Source: Micromonospora sp. ALFpr18c
Lineage (GTDB): Bacteria; Actinomycetota; Actinomycetes; Mycobacteriales; Micromonosporaceae
Direction of reading: 5' to 3'
DNA: 64,000 bases
NCBI RefSeq assembly: GCF_008868155.1
Contig: NZ_WBKR01000004.1
Coordinates: 1-64,000 of the forward strand
In this document: one piece after another, positions 1 through 8,446 of the stretch
Layout of the letters: every line of letters begins with the position of its first letter
How positions within the stretch are numbered: position 1 is the first letter of the stretch
Notes under the pieces: generated by a model
The model's database searches: none
What the model was told of the DNA's origin: nothing
Seen by the model: only the letters and a program-made list of their open reading frames with translations
Made by a program: the position numbers and the translations under genes

Positions 1-930
1 GATGAACTCCGAGATCCACACGCCGTTCACCCCGGCCTGCTCGAACAGCTCGAACATCCGCAGGTGGTAGGCGGCCTGCCGGCCCTCGTCACGGACCACG
101 CCGTCGAACACCAGTGGCGTGTCACCCGAGCGGTCGACGACGTCCCAGAAGAAGAACGCCTTCTGCTCCGCGCCCTGGTAGGTGGCGGTGCCGAACTCGG
201 CGACCTGGATGGGGAGACCCCAGCGGCGGTAGCTGTCCAGCACCGCCCGGTGCTGCTCGGGGGTGTGGTACGTCGGCAGGTACTGCCACATCAACCCGAT
301 CCGGTCGAACAGCGACCAGTCGACCTGCTCGAAGGGCGCCGCCGAGTAGCTGATCGGCCCGGCGAACACCTGCTGGGCCACCCCGCTGGCCCTGGCCAGG
401 AACTCGTTGAGCCGGGGCGCCGCCTCGGCGAAGTCGATCCGGCCGGTCGGCTTGAGCAGGTGATGGTCCGCGTCGGCGTACGCGTTCGCCATCCGCTCGT
501 GGTACTGCTCGCCGTCGGCGATGCCGGGAGTGAACAGCAGGTGCACCGCGCCGACCGTCAGGTCGATCCGGGCGTCCTGCTGGCGTAGCGACTCGGCGAG
601 CCGGGCCGCCTCGGCGAGATGATCCAGCACCTCGCCCTGCGGCCGGTCCACGAGCCGGGGCTGCAACCGTACGTGCAGGTCCCGCTCGACGGCGGCCTCC
701 GCGGTCTCCCGCAGCCGCCCGAGGTCACTGCCGTAGATGGTGATCGAGTTGCAGTTGAGCTGGTCGCTGATCAGGCTCAGCTCCTCCAGCATCTGTCGCC
801 TGCTCCACGCCATCCGGGACAGGTCGCCCTGACCGGTGGCGAAGTTCGTACCGGCGTCGTAGGCGACGCCGCGGTACTCCAGGGCCTTGCCGGTCACGTC
901 GCCGGCCTGGTCGGTGCGGGGCTGTGCCAT
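1..930 (-). CDS. TIM-barrel glycoside-hydrolase-like protein (3' end beyond window)
   Basis: An open frame of 310 codons runs from the ATG at 928-930 to the window edge with no stop, so the C terminus is missing. I translated it by hand. The protein opens MAQPRTDQAG and has no signal peptide. It has the alternating strand-helix pattern of a TIM barrel, with segments such as NSITIYGSD, WQYLPTYHTPEQ and the strand-end glutamate in VAEFGTATYQG, followed by GVNGVWISEF near the end. This resembles glycoside-hydrolase-like proteins that sit in actinobacterial natural-product clusters, where a role in removing a resistance sugar is possible. It lies 33 bp downstream of the P450 on the same strand, so the two are probably co-transcribed. 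The enzymatic role is inferred from fold-like features only. Confidence 0.6.
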   Translation of the reverse strand, partial: MAQPRTDQAGDVTGKALEYRGVAYDAGTNFATGQGDLSRMAWSRRQMLEELSLISDQLNCNSITIYGSDLGRLRETAEAAVERDLHVRLQPRLVDRPQGEVLDHLAEAARLAESLRQQDARIDLTVGAVHLLFTPGIADGEQYHERMANAYADADHHLLKPTGRIDFAEAAPRLNEFLARASGVAQQVFAGPISYSAAPFEQVDWSLFDRIGLMWQYLPTYHTPEQHRAVLDSYRRWGLPIQVAEFGTATYQGAEQKAFFFWDVVDRSGDTPLVFDGVVRDEGRQAAYHLRMFELFEQAGVNGVWISEFI

Positions 931-963
931 GCTGCTCCTTCGCCTCGTGGCCGTCGGGGCCGG

Positions 964-2181
964 TCACCACAGCACGGGCAGTTCGTACAGCCGCTGCAGG
1001 GTGCCGTCGTTGTTGTTGCTGGGCAGAGCGTCGAGGGGGGCCGCCGCGCGCAGGTTCGGCATCCGCTCGACCAGCGTCTTGAAGGCGATCTCCAACTCCA
1101 GCCGGGCGAGGTTGTCGCCGGGGCAGCGGTGGATGCCGTGGCTGAACGAGAAGCTCGGCTTGGCCGACCTGCGGATGTCGAACGTGTCCGGCTCCCCGAC
1201 GTGCGCCGGGTCGAAGTTGACCCCGGCGCAGCTGATCAGGATGCCCTCACCGCTGCGGATCACGTTGCCGTCGCCCAGGTCGATGTCCTCCACCGCCACC
1301 CGCGCGAACGCCTCGACCAGGGAGACGTAGCGCAGGATCTCCTCGACGGCGGCGGGCACGATCTCCGGGTCGGCCCGCAGCGCCTCCCACTGCTCGGGGT
1401 TGTCCAGCAACGCCATCGTGCCCAGCGAGATCACGTTGGTGGTGGTGTCGGTGCCGGCCACCAGCATCGCCATGGCGATGTGCACCAGTTCCGAGCGGGT
1501 CAGCTCCCCGGTGTGCAGGTGGTTGGCGATCAGGTCGTCGAGCAGGCCGACGGCCCCGGCGCCCGGGTCGTTCTCCTTCTTCTGGATCAGCCGGTCGAGG
1601 TACTCGCCCAGTTCGGCCGTGGCCTCCTCGGCCAGTTCCGGCACGAAGAGCTTGTGCGCGGGCGTCTCGAAGTCCTCGTGCTCGTCGTACGGCACGCCGA
1701 GCACGGTGCTCATCACCATCGAGGGCACCGGCTGGGCGAACATGGAGACCAGGTCCGCCGGTGCGCCGTGGCGCAGCATCTCGTCCAGCTTCTCGTCGAC
1801 GATGCGTTGAATGTCGTCGCGCAGCAGCGCGGTACGACGCAGCGTGAAACTCGGCATGATCATCGAGCGCTGCTTGGTGTGCTCGGGCGGGTCCACCCCG
1901 AACAGCACGTCCGCGTAGCCGCTGTCGACGACCTTCTCGAACTCCTCGTTCAGCAGCGGGTAGTTGCCGTGGTACGGGCGGATCGACACCCGACGGTAGT
2001 CGGAGAGCACCGCCCTGGCCTGTGCTGCCCCGGTGACCAGCCAGGCCGTCCGTCCGTTGTAGAGCTTTACCTTGGTCATCGGGCTGTCCGCCCGCAGGCC
2101 GACGTGACGGGCCGACGGCCGGTACGGGCATTCCCGGGGGATCGGGAAAGCCGGCACGTCGACGGCTTCGGGCATCGCCAT
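964..2181 (-). CDS. Cytochrome P450 monooxygenase
   Basis: A 405-residue soluble bacterial P450, likely hydroxylating the cluster's aglycone or glycoside using ferredoxin and ferredoxin reductase encoded elsewhere. Visible motifs: the I-helix oxygen-binding segment AGTDTTTN (near residue 240), the K-helix ExxR in EEILRYV, and the haem loop FSHGIHRCPG with axial Cys353. The partner P450-like activators of DesVII/EryCIII-type glycosyltransferases usually lack the haem cysteine. This protein keeps it, so it is probably a true oxygenase. It is divergent from the glycosyltransferase gene and upstream of the TIM-barrel gene. Two in-frame ATGs (2181 and 2175) could serve as start. Confidence 0.93.
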   Translation of the reverse strand: MAMPEAVDVPAFPIPRECPYRPSARHVGLRADSPMTKVKLYNGRTAWLVTGAAQARAVLSDYRRVSIRPYHGNYPLLNEEFEKVVDSGYADVLFGVDPPEHTKQRSMIMPSFTLRRTALLRDDIQRIVDEKLDEMLRHGAPADLVSMFAQPVPSMVMSTVLGVPYDEHEDFETPAHKLFVPELAEEATAELGEYLDRLIQKKENDPGAGAVGLLDDLIANHLHTGELTRSELVHIAMAMLVAGTDTTTNVISLGTMALLDNPEQWEALRADPEIVPAAVEEILRYVSLVEAFARVAVEDIDLGDGNVIRSGEGILISCAGVNFDPAHVGEPDTFDIRRSAKPSFSFSHGIHRCPGDNLARLELEIAFKTLVERMPNLRAAAPLDALPSNNNDGTLQRLYELPVLW

Positions 2182-2442
2182 GGGTCACCCCTCACTGACC
2201 ACGGGTCGTCTGCGCGTGCTGACACACACATCGCCCGCAGGATCCGATGTCGTCCGGCGCTCATCGTCCAACCGGCCGGGAGACGGCGGCAACTTCCCGA
2301 TTGCCCACCGCCAACCGATGGTGCCGCCCGTCGGCCGGACGGCTGCCGGCCTGCGCACTGCAGGAGAAGCCGGGCCGGCGCGGTGTCGGCATCCTGATCA
2401 CCAGACCGACCGGAGCCATCCCGTGTGCCCAAGGAGGACCCT

Positions 2443-3855
2443 GTGCGCGTGCTGATCACCGTCTATCCCGCCGTGGCGCATCTCTACCCGGTGGTGCCGT
2501 ACGCCTGGGCGTTGCAGACCGCCGGGCACGAGGTCCGCGTCGCGTCCCACGCGGGCTTCGCCGACACCATCGCCAGCACCGGCCTGGTCCCGGTCGCGCT
2601 GGGTGACGCCGGGGCGCCCGAGCCGCGGCTGCGCGAGGACGCCCGGCAGCCGCCGACCCCGGAGGAGGTCAACGCGTACGCGCGGGCCATGGGGCTGAGC
2701 CCGGAGGAACGCGAGCACTGGATCGCCTTCTACCAGTGGAACCTCAACCCCGCCTCGGACTACGTCCGCGCCGACCTGTCCGACGCGCCGGACCTGGTGG
2801 AGTTCGCCCGCGCGTGGCGGCCGGACCTGGTCCTGTGGGATCTGGTCTTCCCGGCCGGAGCGGTGGCGGCACGGGCCGCGGGAGCCGCGCACGGGCGGCT
2901 GCTCGGCAGCAACCTGGACTACTTCGCGTACAGCCAGGAGCGGCTGGCCGCGCACCGCACCGCGGTACGCGCCGCCGGGCTCGCCGACGACCCGCTGGCC
3001 GACCTGGTCCGTCCGCTCGCCGAGAGGTACGGGGTGAGCGTCGACGACGAACTCCTGCTCGGACAGTTCACCGTCGACCCGCTGCCCAAGGGCCTCAGCC
3101 TGCCCACCGCGACGGTGAAGGTCCCGGTGCGCAAGGTTCCCTACACCGGCGCGGCGGTCTTCCCGCGCTGGTTGTACTCCCGCCCGCAGGACCGGCCCCG
3201 GATCGCCGTGTCGCTGGGCGAATCGACCCGCCGGTACGTCGCCGGTGACTGGGGCCGTACCCCCAAACTGCTCGCCGCCCTGGCCGGCCTCGACGTCGAG
3301 GTGGTCGCCACCCTCAGTCCGCTGCAACTGGCGGCCGTGGACACGTTGCCGGACAACGTGCGGGCGATCGAGTGGGTGCCGCTGACCCAACTGCTGCCCA
3401 CCTGCGACGCGCTCGTGCACCACGGCGGCATGGGGACGCTCAGCTCCGCCGTCGCCGCGGGCATCCCGCAACTGGTCTGCGATACCGACGACTCGCTGTT
3501 GTTCCGGCCCGCGACGGCCGCGCCGGCCGAGGCCGACAGCGGCACCTACCGGGCCGGCCGGGAGTTCGGCGCCACCGCGACGGAGGAGGCGGTCGAGGAG
3601 GCGGCCGGGTGGCTGCACCCGGAGAAGAACCTGCTGGCCACTCCCTGCGCCAGCTTTGTCACCGAGCAGGGTGCCGGACTCCGGATCGACCACCAGAAGC
3701 AGACCGTCGAGGAGATCCGGGCGGAGATCCAGCGGGTGCTCACCGAGCCGGCCTTCCGGGAGGGGGCCACCGCGCTACGCGAGGCGTGGCAGGCGACGCC
3801 CGGACCCAACGAGATCGTCGCGACGCTGGTGGCGCTCGCCGACCGGCGGTCCTGA
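2443..3855 (+). CDS. Macrolide-type (EryCIII/DesVII-like) glycosyltransferase with an insertion
   Basis: A GT-B (GT1) glycosyltransferase of 470 residues that would transfer an NDP-activated deoxysugar to a polyketide-type acceptor. I chose the GTG at 2443, not the upstream in-frame GTG at 2425, because AAGGAGG lies five bases before it and the product then begins MRVLITVYP, the usual start of this family. The donor-binding C-terminal domain shows EWVPLTQLLPTCDALVHHGGMGT. Between PQLVCD (near residue 346) and GAGLRID (near 408) there are about 40 more residues than in typical family members of about 420 residues. The family usually needs a P450-like activator; none lacking a haem cysteine is seen here. 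Confidence 0.9.
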   Translation: MRVLITVYPAVAHLYPVVPYAWALQTAGHEVRVASHAGFADTIASTGLVPVALGDAGAPEPRLREDARQPPTPEEVNAYARAMGLSPEEREHWIAFYQWNLNPASDYVRADLSDAPDLVEFARAWRPDLVLWDLVFPAGAVAARAAGAAHGRLLGSNLDYFAYSQERLAAHRTAVRAAGLADDPLADLVRPLAERYGVSVDDELLLGQFTVDPLPKGLSLPTATVKVPVRKVPYTGAAVFPRWLYSRPQDRPRIAVSLGESTRRYVAGDWGRTPKLLAALAGLDVEVVATLSPLQLAAVDTLPDNVRAIEWVPLTQLLPTCDALVHHGGMGTLSSAVAAGIPQLVCDTDDSLLFRPATAAPAEADSGTYRAGREFGATATEEAVEEAAGWLHPEKNLLATPCASFVTEQGAGLRIDHQKQTVEEIRAEIQRVLTEPAFREGATALREAWQATPGPNEIVATLVALADRRS

Positions 3856-4036
3856 CCGGATCGCCGTGACGGCCCCGGTGGTGCGGCAATCGCGAGGATG
3901 TACCGGCGGTTGGTGCGGGGCGAGCATGCAGGGGCGGTACGGGCGGGCCAGCATCCCGTCCGCGCCGACGGTCTGACGCCGTGGCGTCCGGACAGTTCCT
4001 CCTTCGAGTCGTGCACAGGACGGGTGGTGGTTCGTG

Positions 4037-5059
4037 ATGAGAGCGGCGGTTGTGCCGGGAGTCGACGTGGCCTGGGAGTTGCGTGAGGTGGCGGATCCCT
4101 CACCCGGCCCCGGCGAGGTGCTCGTTCGGGTGCGGGCGTGCGGGGTGTGCGTGAACGACGTGCTGGCCACCCGGGGGATGCTGCCGTTCCCGGCGGTCGA
4201 CCCGGCCGTCACCGGGCACGAGCCGGTCGGCGAGGTGGTCGAGGTGGGCGTGGGGGTGACGAGCCGACGGCCCGGTGACCGGGTCGGGGTGACCTGGGTA
4301 CGGTCCGGCTGCGGTCGCTGCGACTATTGCCGCCTCGGCCTCCCGGTGACCGGCCAGACCGCGCTGAACTGCCCCGCGCCGACGACCACCGGGTTCACCG
4401 CGCCGGGCGGGCACGCCGAATACCTGGTGGCCGCCGCCGAGTCGACCGTGCTCCTGCCCGACGGGCTCGCCTGGGAGCTGGCCGCCCCGGTGATGTGCGC
4501 CGGTTACACCGCCTGGTCGGCTCTGCGCGCGGCGGAGCCCCGCCCGCAGGACCGGATCGCCGTGATCGGCATCGGCGGGCTCGGCCACCTGGCCCTGCAG
4601 TACGCGAAGGCGTGCGGGCACGAGACGATCGCGGTGACCAGCTCGGCGGACAAGCACGACGCGGCACGCCGGCTCGGCGCCGATCTGGTGGTCGCCGACG
4701 GGGAGCAACTGCGCGCCGCCGGTGGCGCCGACGTGGTCGTCCTCACCGCACCGTCCCACCGGGCGGCCGCGGCCTGCCTGGCCGGGCTGCGCGTGCAGGG
4801 GCGGATGGTGCTGGCCGGCATCGACGGCATCGAACCGTTCACCATCCCGCCGGCCATGGCCTACCCGTTCTTCTCCCAGGGGCAGCGGATCACCGGCGCC
4901 ACCCACGGTGGCCCGCACCTCCTGCGGGAGGCACTGGACCTCGTCGCGGCGGGGAAGGTCACACCGTGGGTGGAGACCTTCGAGGCACACCGGGTCGCCG
5001 AGGCCGTCGACCGGGTCGCCAAGGGCGAGGCGCGGTTCCGCGCCGTCGTCGAGTACTGA
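4037..5059 (+). CDS. Zinc-dependent alcohol dehydrogenase (MDR family)
   Basis: A medium-chain dehydrogenase of 340 residues oxidising an alcohol or reducing a carbonyl with NAD(P). Visible features are the catalytic-zinc cysteine in RACGVCVND, the GHE motif in VTGHEPVGEV, the structural-zinc cysteines in GCGRCDYC plus a fourth at LNCP, and the Rossmann loop GIGGLGHLALQYA. All family ligands appear present. GTG4034 and ATG4037 are adjacent; I prefer the ATG because it gives MRAAVVPG. It sits between the glycosyltransferase and deoxysugar genes, but whether it acts on a sugar, a precursor or a general alcohol cannot be decided from the sequence. Confidence 0.88.
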   Translation: MRAAVVPGVDVAWELREVADPSPGPGEVLVRVRACGVCVNDVLATRGMLPFPAVDPAVTGHEPVGEVVEVGVGVTSRRPGDRVGVTWVRSGCGRCDYCRLGLPVTGQTALNCPAPTTTGFTAPGGHAEYLVAAAESTVLLPDGLAWELAAPVMCAGYTAWSALRAAEPRPQDRIAVIGIGGLGHLALQYAKACGHETIAVTSSADKHDAARRLGADLVVADGEQLRAAGGADVVVLTAPSHRAAAACLAGLRVQGRMVLAGIDGIEPFTIPPAMAYPFFSQGQRITGATHGGPHLLREALDLVAAGKVTPWVETFEAHRVAEAVDRVAKGEARFRAVVEY

Positions 5060-5172
5060 GTCACGGGCGGCCCCGTCCGCCCCTCCCGCGCCGTGTCGCC
5101 GCAGGCCAACTCGTGTACGACACGCCGAGCCGGGCCGCGCGGCGATGACTTTCCCGCCTGCCGACCGTCGTA

Positions 5173-5221
5173 CAGGTAGGGCCCCGGTGGCGCCAGGACA
5201 GGCGTCTGCCGGGGCCACCTG
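5173..5221 (+). terminator. GC-rich hairpin between dehydrogenase and TIGR03086 gene
   Basis: GGCCCCGG at 5180-5187 pairs with CCGGGGCC at 5209-5216, extended by CAGGT at 5173-5177 against ACCTG at 5217-5221 with a two-base bulge. There is no U-tract. It may end transcription of the dehydrogenase gene or insulate the following gene, whose start is 24 bp away. Confidence 0.45.
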
Positions 5222-5244
5222 ACGTCGAGTGGCAGGAGAGCGGT

Positions 5245-5862
5245 ATGTCAACGGTGAAGCCCGGACGGACGGCTGGTCCGTCGGTGAGCGGTGCGGGTCT
5301 CACGGCGGAGGAACAAGCCGTCGCTGACCGGTACGCCCGACTCGGAGCGCAGTTCGCCGACCGGATCGCTGCGGTCGGAGCGGACGCGTGGTCGGGGCCG
5401 ACGCCCTGCACCGAGTGGACCGTGCGTGACCTCGTCGCGCACGTCGTCGAGATGAACGAGATCCACCTGAACATGGTCGACCTGCCGGTGCCGGAGGGCC
5501 CCGGGGTGGACGTCGACCCGTACAAGGCGTTCGTGCGGGTGCGCGACCAGATCGAGACCAGCCTGAACGACCCCGAGCAGGCCCGCGCGGAGTTCGACGG
5601 GCGGTTCGGGCTGCGCACCTTCTCCCAGGCGATCGACAGCGCGGTCTCCACCGAGCTGGTCGTGCACGGCTGGGACCTGGCCCGGGCCACCGACCAGGAC
5701 GAGCGGATCGAGCAGGCCGACATCGACAAGGCGTGGGAGGCGCTTCGGATGGTCGGCGAGGAGGTGGTGCGCAGTCGCATGGTCAGCGGGCCCGCCCTCG
5801 AGGTGCCGCCCGACGCGGACGAGCAGACCAAGCTCCTCGCATACCTGGGGCGCCGCGCCTGA
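5245..5862 (+). CDS. TIGR03086-family (DinB/mycothiol maleylpyruvate isomerase-like) protein
   Basis: A 205-residue actinobacterial protein of the mycothiol-dependent maleylpyruvate isomerase N-terminal superfamily. The N-terminal half shows the TPCTEWTVRDLVAHVVEMNEI segment, where the His after DLVA is one of three metal-binding histidines. A second lies in TELVVHGWDLARAT, a typical third-helix motif. Members bind zinc or nickel and act as mycothiol S-transferases or of unknown activity. The ATG at 5245 follows CAGGAGAG. Substrate is unknown. In a biosynthetic cluster it could act in detoxification or thiol transfer, but this is inference. Confidence 0.8.
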   Translation: MSTVKPGRTAGPSVSGAGLTAEEQAVADRYARLGAQFADRIAAVGADAWSGPTPCTEWTVRDLVAHVVEMNEIHLNMVDLPVPEGPGVDVDPYKAFVRVRDQIETSLNDPEQARAEFDGRFGLRTFSQAIDSAVSTELVVHGWDLARATDQDERIEQADIDKAWEALRMVGEEVVRSRMVSGPALEVPPDADEQTKLLAYLGRRA

Positions 5863-5868
5863 CGGGCC

Positions 5869-5902
5869 GCACCGCCGGCCGGGACGACCCGGCCGGCGGT
5901 GC
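5869..5902 (+). terminator. Perfect 15-bp hairpin after the TIGR03086 gene
   Basis: GCACCGCCGGCCGGG at 5869-5883 pairs perfectly with 5888-5902 around a 4-base ACGA loop, starting six bases after the stop codon. It is a strong GC-rich stem without a U-tract, typical of actinobacterial factor-independent ends. Confidence 0.75.
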
Positions 5903-5981
5903 CTCCACCGTTCCTCGACGCATCCTCGACCGGCGCCGTTGACCATGGGCGTACCCATCGTGGAGCGGAGAGGGCGCGGAG

Positions 5982-7283
5982 ATGACATCGCTGAAGGAGC
6001 TGGTGCTCGAGCAGACCCGGAAGTACCACCGGGAGCAGGAGCCGGGAGACTTCGTGCCCGGGGTGACGCCGATCCTGTCGTCGGGGGCGGTGCTCGACGA
6101 GGACGACCGCGCGGCCTTCGTGGAGGCCGCACTGGACATGCGGATCGCCGCCGGCATCAGCGCCCGGCGCTTCGAGAGCGCGTTCGCCGCCTACTACAAG
6201 CTGCGCAAGGCGCACCTGGTCAACTCGGGCTCGTCGGCCAACCTTCTCGCGCTGACCGCGTTGACCTCACCGAAGCTGGGTGAGGCGCGGCTGGAGCCCG
6301 GCGACGAGGTGATCACGGTCGCCGCGGGCTTCCCGACCACGGTCAACCCGATCCTGCAGAACGGTCTGGTGCCGGTCTTCGTCGACGTGGAGCTGGGCAC
6401 CTACAACACCACCGCCGAGCGGGTCGCCGAGGCGATCTCGCCGCGTACCCGGGCCATCATGATCGCGCACACCCTCGGCAACCCGTTCCCCGTCGCGGAG
6501 ATCGCCGACCTCGCCACCGAACACGACCTGTACCTCGTCGAGGACAACTGCGACGCGGTCGGCTCGACGTACCGCGGTCGGCTGACCGGCACGTTCGGCG
6601 ACCTGACCACGGTGAGCTTCTACCCGGCGCACCACCTCACCGCCGGCGAGGGCGGCTGCGTGCTGACCGGCAGCCTCGAACTGGCCCGGATCGTCGAGTC
6701 GCTGCGCGACTGGGGCCGGGACTGCTGGTGCGAGCCCGGCACCGACAACACCTGCCTCAAGCGGTTCGACTACCAGTTGGGCACCCTGCCCGCCGGCTAC
6801 GACCACAAGTACGTCTACTCGCACGTCGGTTACAACCTGAAGGCCACCGATCCGCAGGCCGCGCTGGTGCTCAGTCAGCTGCGCCGACTGCCGGAGTTCA
6901 TCGAGGCCCGGCGGCGCAACTTCCGTCGCCTCTACGAGGGGCTGGCGGATTTGCCCGGCCTCCTGCTGCCGCAGGCCACCCCGGACAGCGACCCGAGCTG
7001 GTTCGGCTTCCCGATCAGCGTCCGGCCCGAGGCGCCGTTCACCCGCCAGGAGCTGGTGGCGTGCCTGGAGGACCGGAAGATCGGCACCCGGCGGCTCTTC
7101 GCCGGCAACCTGACCCGCCACCCGGCGTACCAGGACGTGCCGTGCCGCATCGTGGGGGACCTGGCCAACTCGGACTTCGTCACCGAGCACACCTTCTGGA
7201 TCGGCGTGTATCCGGGCATCACGCTGGAGATGGCCGACTTCGTCATCGACACCATCCGCGGCTTCGTGACCACTCGGCGCTGA
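5982..7283 (+). CDS. NDP-4-keto-6-deoxyhexose 3-dehydrase (E1/SpnQ/RfbH type, PMP and 2Fe-2S)
   Basis: A 433-residue member of the DegT/DnrJ/EryC1 fold that removes the C-3 hydroxyl of an NDP-4-keto-6-deoxyhexose. Two features identify the dehydrase branch. First, the usual PLP-binding lysine is replaced by histidine in [14 protein letters not shown] (His217/218), so PMP is used without a Schiff-base lysine. Second, four cysteines at 190, 248, 250 and 258 reproduce the C-x57-C-x1-C-x7-C spacing of the 2Fe-2S site known from the CDP-sugar enzyme E1. Electrons would come from a reductase or ferredoxin elsewhere. The start ATG follows GAGAGGGCGCGGAG. It converges with the 4-ketoreductase, with 3 bp between stops. 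Product type: a 3,6-dideoxy or 2,3,6-trideoxy sugar. Confidence 0.93.
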   Translation: MTSLKELVLEQTRKYHREQEPGDFVPGVTPILSSGAVLDEDDRAAFVEAALDMRIAAGISARRFESAFAAYYKLRKAHLVNSGSSANLLALTALTSPKLGEARLEPGDEVITVAAGFPTTVNPILQNGLVPVFVDVELGTYNTTAERVAEAISPRTRAIMIAHTLGNPFPVAEIADLATEHDLYLVEDNCDAVGSTYRGRLTGTFGDLTTVSFYPAHHLTAGEGGCVLTGSLELARIVESLRDWGRDCWCEPGTDNTCLKRFDYQLGTLPAGYDHKYVYSHVGYNLKATDPQAALVLSQLRRLPEFIEARRRNFRRLYEGLADLPGLLLPQATPDSDPSWFGFPISVRPEAPFTRQELVACLEDRKIGTRRLFAGNLTRHPAYQDVPCRIVGDLANSDFVTEHTFWIGVYPGITLEMADFVIDTIRGFVTTRR

Positions 7284-7286
7284 CGT

Positions 7287-8210
7287 TCAGCCCTGCTCCC
7301 ACAGGGCCTCGATCGACTCCCGTACCCCGGCCCGCGGGCACCACCCCAGCAGACACCGGGCCTGACGGATGTCGGCCCGGGTCCACGCGCCACCGTTACT
7401 GGACACCGGGGCATCGACCAGGGGCACCGCCCCCGGTCGGAGCCCGGCCGTCTCCAACAGGACCTGCACCAGCTCCCGAACCTCCTCGGCGACGCCGCGC
7501 CCAATGTTGATCACCTTGCCGTTGACCGGAGCGCGGCCCGCGAGGACCACCGCGTCGGCCAGGTCGCGGGCGTCGACGAAGTCCCGGCGGGCCGGGGCGA
7601 CGCGCACCGTCAACCCCTCCGGCCCGGCCCGCCGCAGCCGCTCGCGCAGCGCCCCCAGGAAACTCGTGGGCGTGGTGTACGGGCCGTACACGTTGACCGC
7701 CCGCAGCACCACGGCGTCCACCGTGCCGGCCTGCGCCGCCCGGAGCACGATCCGGCTGCCGGCCAGCTTCACCCGGCCGTACGCGCTGTCCGGCCGCGGC
7801 ACAGTGTTCTCGCTGACGCTGGTGCCCTCGGCGATCGGGCCGTACTCGTGGACCGAGCCGATGTGCACCAGCCGGGGCCGGGTCTCCATCGCGCCGAGGG
7901 CCGCCACGAGCCGGCGGACGAGCCGCACATGTCCCCGCCGCAGTTCCTCGGCGCGTCCCCACCCGCCGGCGGCGTTCACCACCGTGTCCACCCCCTCCTC
8001 GGCGAGGATCCGGGCCAGGTCGGCGGGCGCGGTGGCGGCGAGGTCGAGGGACCGGAAGGGGTACTCGGCGCGGGGTGGCGGTGTCCGGGCGATGCCGACG
8101 ACCCGGGCGCCGCCGCGGGCGTACGCGACACAGACCGCACGCCCGACGCAGCCGGTCGCCCCGAGGACCGCGACTCGCGTCGCGCCGGCGGTGGTTGTCG
8201 GATCGATCAT
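7287..8210 (-). CDS. NDP-hexose 4-ketoreductase (extended SDR)
   Basis: A 307-residue extended short-chain dehydrogenase with the N-terminal cofactor loop VLGATGCVGRA and catalytic Tyr-Lys in SAYGRVKLAG. A serine lies upstream in the HIGSVHEYG segment. It is of the family that reduces the C-4 ketone of activated deoxysugars, which would follow the 3-dehydrase. The ATG at 8210 is preferred over the GTG at 8216 because GAGGAGG lies eight bases before it. The gene converges on the dehydrase and is divergent from the SARP gene across a 236-bp region that holds regularly spaced heptamers. Confidence 0.88.
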   Translation of the reverse strand: MIDPTTTAGATRVAVLGATGCVGRAVCVAYARGGARVVGIARTPPPRAEYPFRSLDLAATAPADLARILAEEGVDTVVNAAGGWGRAEELRRGHVRLVRRLVAALGAMETRPRLVHIGSVHEYGPIAEGTSVSENTVPRPDSAYGRVKLAGSRIVLRAAQAGTVDAVVLRAVNVYGPYTTPTSFLGALRERLRRAGPEGLTVRVAPARRDFVDARDLADAVVLAGRAPVNGKVINIGRGVAEEVRELVQVLLETAGLRPGAVPLVDAPVSSNGGAWTRADIRQARCLLGWCPRAGVRESIEALWEQG

Positions 8211-8344
8211 CCCCACACCTCCTCACCGGCCCGCGACGGGCGGCGGGCCGGGACGCGCCCCGGCTCCGCGGCCGGGCCGTACGAAGCGGGGGGCCATGAT
8301 CGGGTCGGCGGGGCCGACCGGTGCCGGCAAGCGTAGGGCGCACC

Positions 8345-8373
8345 GCTCGACGGCTGGTTGAAGCTCGCTCAAG
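8345..8373. promoter_or_regulatory. Three heptamers at exact 11-bp spacing, candidate SARP operator
   Basis: GCTCGAC (8345), GGTTGAA (8356) and GCTCAAG (8367) start exactly 11 bp apart; on the other strand they read CTTGAGC, TTCAACC and GTCGAGC. SARP proteins are known to bind direct heptamer repeats with 11-bp periodicity near the -35 region. The site lies in the divergent gap between the 4-ketoreductase and SARP genes, so it could serve either. Confidence 0.45.
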
Positions 8374-8446
8374 GGCCCGTGACCACGGCACCGCGACGGC
8401 CGGCACGGTAGAGGATGCGTACCCGACGCGCCGCCAATGACCATGA

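Noticed and set aside
964-2181. P450 as the inactive activator partner of the glycosyltransferase
   Set aside because: The haem-ligand Cys353 and the acid-alcohol pair in the I helix are intact, unlike DesVIII/EryCII-type activators.
1-2397. Long plus-strand open frames opposite the TIM-barrel and P450 genes
   Set aside because: They are shadows of GC-rich minus-strand genes; translations are rich in Arg, Gly, His and Val with no domain, and codon-position bias fits the other strand.
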